From NCBI GenBank assembly GCA_028283985.1, contig JANQSQ010000133.1, forward strand, positions 1-8,289: a DNA stretch of 8,289 nucleotides, read 5' to 3'. Shown one piece after another: positions 6,389 to 8,289 of the stretch (its first letter is position 1; every line of letters starts with the position of its first letter). The notes beneath the pieces are model-generated. The model searched no databases. It was not told the origin of the DNA and saw only the letters and a program-made list of their open reading frames with translations. The position numbers were made by a program, and so were the translations under genes. This DNA is from Rhodothermales bacterium. GTDB lineage: Bacteria; Bacteroidota; Rhodothermia; Rhodothermales; VXPQ01.

Positions 6389-7000
6389 TCAGGCCAGCCG
6401 GAACGAACGGCGGTGATGCGGGGTCGGGCCGTGCCGGGCAAGCGCCGCATAGTGCTGCTTTGTAGGATACCCTGCATTCGCCTTCCACGCATAGGCGGGA
6501 TAGTCATCATGCAGCCTGTGCATCAGGCGATCGCGCTCCACCTTCGCAATCACGGATGCCGCCGCAATCGCACGGCACCGGCGGTCCCCTTGTACGATCA
6601 TTTCGAAGGGCTGCCTTGCATCGGGAAAACACCGGTTCCCGTCGATCAGCAGATAGTCCGGTTCGGGGGCCAGGTTCGAAACCGCGCGCCGCATGGCCTC
6701 CATAGCCGCCCACAGGATATTCAGACGATCGATTTCCTGGGGCGAACACAGGCCGACGCCGATACCTGACGCACTTGCCCGGATAGATCCGGCCAGCTTT
6801 TCGCGCATCGCGCGCGAGAGAAGTTTGCTGTCGGTCAGGTCCGGAAAGTGTGCGTCGGGAGCAAGAATCACAGCAGCAGCCACGACCGGACCCGCCAGAC
6901 ATCCTCGTCCTGCTTCATCTATGCCGGCAATGCGTTCGTAGCCTTGTTGCCGGAGCGCGTACTCGAAGCGCTGCGAAGGGAGCCTGGACTGTGCAACCAT
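6389..7000 (-). CDS. rnhB: Ribonuclease HII
   Basis: Cleaves RNA in RNA-DNA hybrids and starts removal of single ribonucleotides misincorporated into DNA. The 203-residue product matches the family size (198 in E. coli). The four acidic catalytic residues are in place: D28 and E29 in GIDEAGRGCLAGPV, D120 in LLIDGN and D157 in SVIAKVERD. TDSK (56-59) and GYPTKQHYAAL (177-187) are further family signatures. The ATG at 7000 gives a normal N-terminus, but its A belongs to a TA that borders a mobile-type element, so the whole 5' leader is element sequence. This start has only a weak purine stretch (CAGAG) upstream. Removing the element would put the gene 17 nt after murF on the same strand, so the two were probably one operon. 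Its 3' end converges on aroK. Confidence 0.95.
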   Translation of the reverse strand: MVAQSRLPSQRFEYALRQQGYERIAGIDEAGRGCLAGPVVAAAVILAPDAHFPDLTDSKLLSRAMREKLAGSIRASASGIGVGLCSPQEIDRLNILWAAMEAMRRAVSNLAPEPDYLLIDGNRCFPDARQPFEMIVQGDRRCRAIAAASVIAKVERDRLMHRLHDDYPAYAWKANAGYPTKQHYAALARHGPTPHHRRSFRLA

Positions 7001-7087
7001 AGGATACTCTGATTAAGTCCGCAAAGCTCAGAGGCAGAAAGGGGCGCGCTGGCAAGGAATGACGAAGCAAGTGTGGCAGGCCCCACA
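7000..7087 (-). repeat. 88-bp half of the element shared with 3432-3518
   Basis: This half aligns in inverted orientation to 3432-3518 at about 90% identity, from the terminus to the TGTGG/CCACA hairpin. The two copies are 3.5 kb apart and inverted. The right half (7088-7237) has no second copy in the window. Confidence 0.85.
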
Positions 7088-7127
7088 CAATGGGGAATGA
7101 CACAGCCAGCATGCCCCTCTCTGCCTC
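7031..7127. repeat. Internal stem-loop domain 1 of the element
   Basis: Arms 7031-7053 and 7105-7127 are complementary at 20 of 23 positions, one mismatch being a G-T wobble in RNA. The loop contains a second perfect hairpin, GTGTGG (7071-7076) with CCACAC (7083-7088), flanked by two direct copies of GGAATGAC (7056-7063 and 7094-7101). The whole domain would fold strongly as RNA or as extruded DNA. Confidence 0.75.
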
Positions 7128-7134
7128 CCGAAGG

Positions 7135-7227
7135 GCGCTTCACGTCCGCAACGCCCCGAATCCGCAGCGTTTTCCGCTAATTTCAACGATGCAATTATAA
7201 TATCGTTTACGCATGAACGTGAAGCGC
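7135..7227. repeat. Internal stem-loop domain 2 of the element
   Basis: GCGCTTCACGT (7135-7145) and ACGTGAAGCGC (7217-7227) are perfect 11-bp inverted arms. Inside lies a smaller perfect pair, AACGAT (7185-7190) and ATCGTT (7202-7207), surrounding an AT-rich core with ATTATAAT (7194-7201). The interior is more AT-rich than anything else in the window. Confidence 0.7.
7194..7223 (-). promoter_or_regulatory. Possible promoter inside the element, reading toward rnhB
   Basis: On the minus strand TTCACG (7223-7218) and TATAAT (7199-7194) are spaced by 18 bases, a fair sigma70-like match (4/6 and 6/6) pointing to rnhB about 190 bp downstream. ATTATAAT is itself palindromic, so orientation rests on the -35 match. 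If the host uses Bacteroidota-type promoters this similarity may mean little. Confidence 0.3.
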
Positions 7228-7274
7228 TGATCGAAGTGGACTTGATCAGAGTATCCTACTAGCAATACCGGCGG

Positions 7275-8289
7275 CTATTCGTCGTACTGATCCGGCAGAT
7301 CGTTCTCGTAGAGCACGACATCTCCTTCACGGAGGAACGATGCAAGAAAAGCCTGGGCGTCCCGCAAGGCGTCGAAGACGTGCAGATTTTCCGCCGGGAA
7401 ATTTTTGGCCTGGAGCCCCTCCCTGATGGGAGCGGTTTGCTTGCGGCCCACGAGCAGCGCAAGGTCTGCATGATCGGCGATATGCTCGCCCAGCAAGCGG
7501 TTTTCTTCGTGTTGCCGCTCGCCGAGTTCAATCATGCCGGGCGTTACGATGATGCGACGCCCCGAGCGGAACGTTCCAAGTATCTCCACGGCGTTCAGTG
7601 CGCCGACCGGATTGGCGTTGAAGGCGTCGTCAATGATGGTCACCGGGCCTTCCCGGCGCAACTGGAGCCGGTGCGGAACAGGTTCGATTTGCTCCGCGGC
7701 GTGCGTCATCTGGCGCAAGCGCAACCCCATCCCGCATCCGACCGCCAGCGCCAGAAGAATGTTGGTTACGTTGTGCGCTCCGAGAAGCCGGGTCCGGAAA
7801 CGCTGCTCCGTTCCGTTCCTGTCGCGTACGAGAAAGGACGTTCCGCGATGGTCGTACCGGATGTCGAAGGCCGCAAGATCGGCCCCCGGATGTCCCTGCG
7901 CGGAAATGCGCCATATCCGGCCGCGGGCCTGCTCCGTCATCCCCAATACCCGGTCGTCGTCCATGTTAAGAACAGCCACGCCTCCCGCATCCATGTTGGC
8001 GATCATGCGGGCTTTTTCGTCCGCAATACGGTCGATGGTTCCCATGCTTTCCAGATGCGCAATCCCGATCGACGTCACTACGCCGATATGGGGCCGAACC
8101 AGACCGCACAGTTCGTCCATATCGCCGGGGCGCCGGATACCCATTTCAAGCACGAGGACCTGGTGCTCCGCCCGCAGCATGTTATTCACGACGAGACAAA
8201 GGCCCATGGGCGTATTGTAGGAACCGGGAGTAATCAGGGTCTGGAAACGCAGTCCAAGAATATTTCCGATGATGTTCTTGGTGCTCGTT
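7275..8289 (-). CDS. murF: UDP-N-acetylmuramoyl-tripeptide--D-alanyl-D-alanine ligase (MurF), N-terminus outside window
   Basis: ATP-dependent cytoplasmic ligase that adds D-Ala-D-Ala to UDP-MurNAc-tripeptide, completing the soluble peptidoglycan precursor. The frame runs open to the window edge (about 337 residues visible, of ~450 expected). It begins TSTKNIIGNILG, the part directly after the GKT of the P-loop, so the first ~115 residues are missing. ATG at 8207 is internal, not the start. Visible signatures are TPGSYNTPMGL, EMGIRRPGDM (EMG at 8139-8147), IGIAHLESMGTIDRIADEKARM, GAHNVTNILLALAV, and DDAFNANPVGAL (two Asp at 7626-7631) with TPGMIELGERQHEEN, characteristic of MurF rather than MurC/D/E. 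It ends ENDLPDQYDE, then TAG. The gap to rnhB is an inserted element plus 16 bp. Further mur genes may lie upstream beyond the edge. Confidence 0.93.
   Translation of the reverse strand, partial: TSTKNIIGNILGLRFQTLITPGSYNTPMGLCLVVNNMLRAEHQVLVLEMGIRRPGDMDELCGLVRPHIGVVTSIGIAHLESMGTIDRIADEKARMIANMDAGGVAVLNMDDDRVLGMTEQARGRIWRISAQGHPGADLAAFDIRYDHRGTSFLVRDRNGTEQRFRTRLLGAHNVTNILLALAVGCGMGLRLRQMTHAAEQIEPVPHRLQLRREGPVTIIDDAFNANPVGALNAVEILGTFRSGRRIIVTPGMIELGERQHEENRLLGEHIADHADLALLVGRKQTAPIREGLQAKNFPAENLHVFDALRDAQAFLASFLREGDVVLYENDLPDQYDE

Larger units (their letters stand above)
7000..7258. mobile_element. MITE-like element with 19-bp terminal inverted repeats and TA borders
   Basis: GGATACTCTGATTAAGTCC (7002-7020) and GGACTTGATCAGAGTATCC (7238-7256) are inverted copies differing at one position. 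A TA lies outside each end (7000-7001 and 7257-7258), as expected if TA was the duplicated target. The 255-bp interior has no plausible gene. It holds two strong internal inverted-repeat domains (7031-7127 and 7135-7227). Related fragments at 3432-3518 and 6358-6378 show that it belongs to a dispersed family. Small size, no transposase and matched ends fit a non-autonomous transposon (MITE). The parent transposase family is not identifiable here; TA duplication occurs in IS630/mariner-type and some IS5-type elements. Confidence 0.8.

Noticed and set aside
6915..7143. Short minus-strand frames running through the murF-rnhB element
   Set aside because: They translate element sequence and its inverted repeats and overlap the rnhB start in another frame; no sign of selection as protein.
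7000..7258. Element as part of a CRISPR array or as a tRNA/attachment site
   Set aside because: There are only two terminal repeats, inverted rather than direct, with no regular spacers, and no tRNA cloverleaf or integrase gene nearby.
8205..8207. ATG at 8207 as the start of murF
   Set aside because: The frame continues upstream with TSTKNIIGNILG and TPGSYNTP, which are conserved MurF sequence following the P-loop, so this ATG is internal.

Overview
The window looks like chromosomal DNA from a Gram-negative bacterium with GC visibly above 50%. It carries Mpl, which acts on meso-diaminopimelate murein peptides, a tripartite-type RND efflux pump and a dipeptidase with a lipoprotein signal. Most genes lack a clear Shine-Dalgarno sequence, and the MurF C-terminus (ENDLPDQYDE) and RND pump have a style I associate with the Bacteroidota/Rhodothermota group. 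That placement is inference with low confidence; no rRNA or other marker is present.

Layout. Bases 1-1823 (+) are the C-terminal part of an RND permease that begins before the window. A 114-bp gap holds one copy of a 21-bp dispersed repeat. mpl (1938-3431, +) follows, and one base after its stop codon comes an 87-bp fragment of a dispersed element. Then comes a secreted M19 dipeptidase lipoprotein (3570-4814, +), which converges on truA (4830-5579, -) with only 15 bp between them. truA diverges from aroK (5777-6325, +) across 197 bp containing three palindromes and the second 21-bp repeat. aroK converges on rnhB (6389-7000, -) across 63 bp holding a degenerate element end. A compact element (about 7000-7258) with near-perfect terminal inverted repeats separates rnhB from murF (7275 to beyond 8289, -), which is cut by the window edge. 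No gene-free stretch exceeds 300 bases.

Function. The genes are mostly housekeeping. mpl (murein peptide recycling) and murF (last cytoplasmic step of the peptidoglycan precursor) both serve wall synthesis, and the dipeptidase could supply small peptides or amino acids to that turnover. truA modifies tRNA, aroK works in aromatic biosynthesis and rnhB removes RNA from DNA. There is no defence island, CRISPR array, tRNA or rRNA.

The most interesting content is between the genes. Four related element copies or fragments and a pair of 21-bp repeats occupy most of the intergenic gaps. The complete element between murF and rnhB has 19-bp terminal inverted repeats (18/19), a TA at each edge, and two nested stem-loop domains. 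It abuts the rnhB start so closely that the A of the ATG belongs to the flanking TA. Removing it in silico restores a 17-nt murF-rnhB spacing, which suggests it inserted into a two-gene operon. The truA-aroK gap carries a 20-bp palindrome that resembles an operator of a TetR-family repressor.
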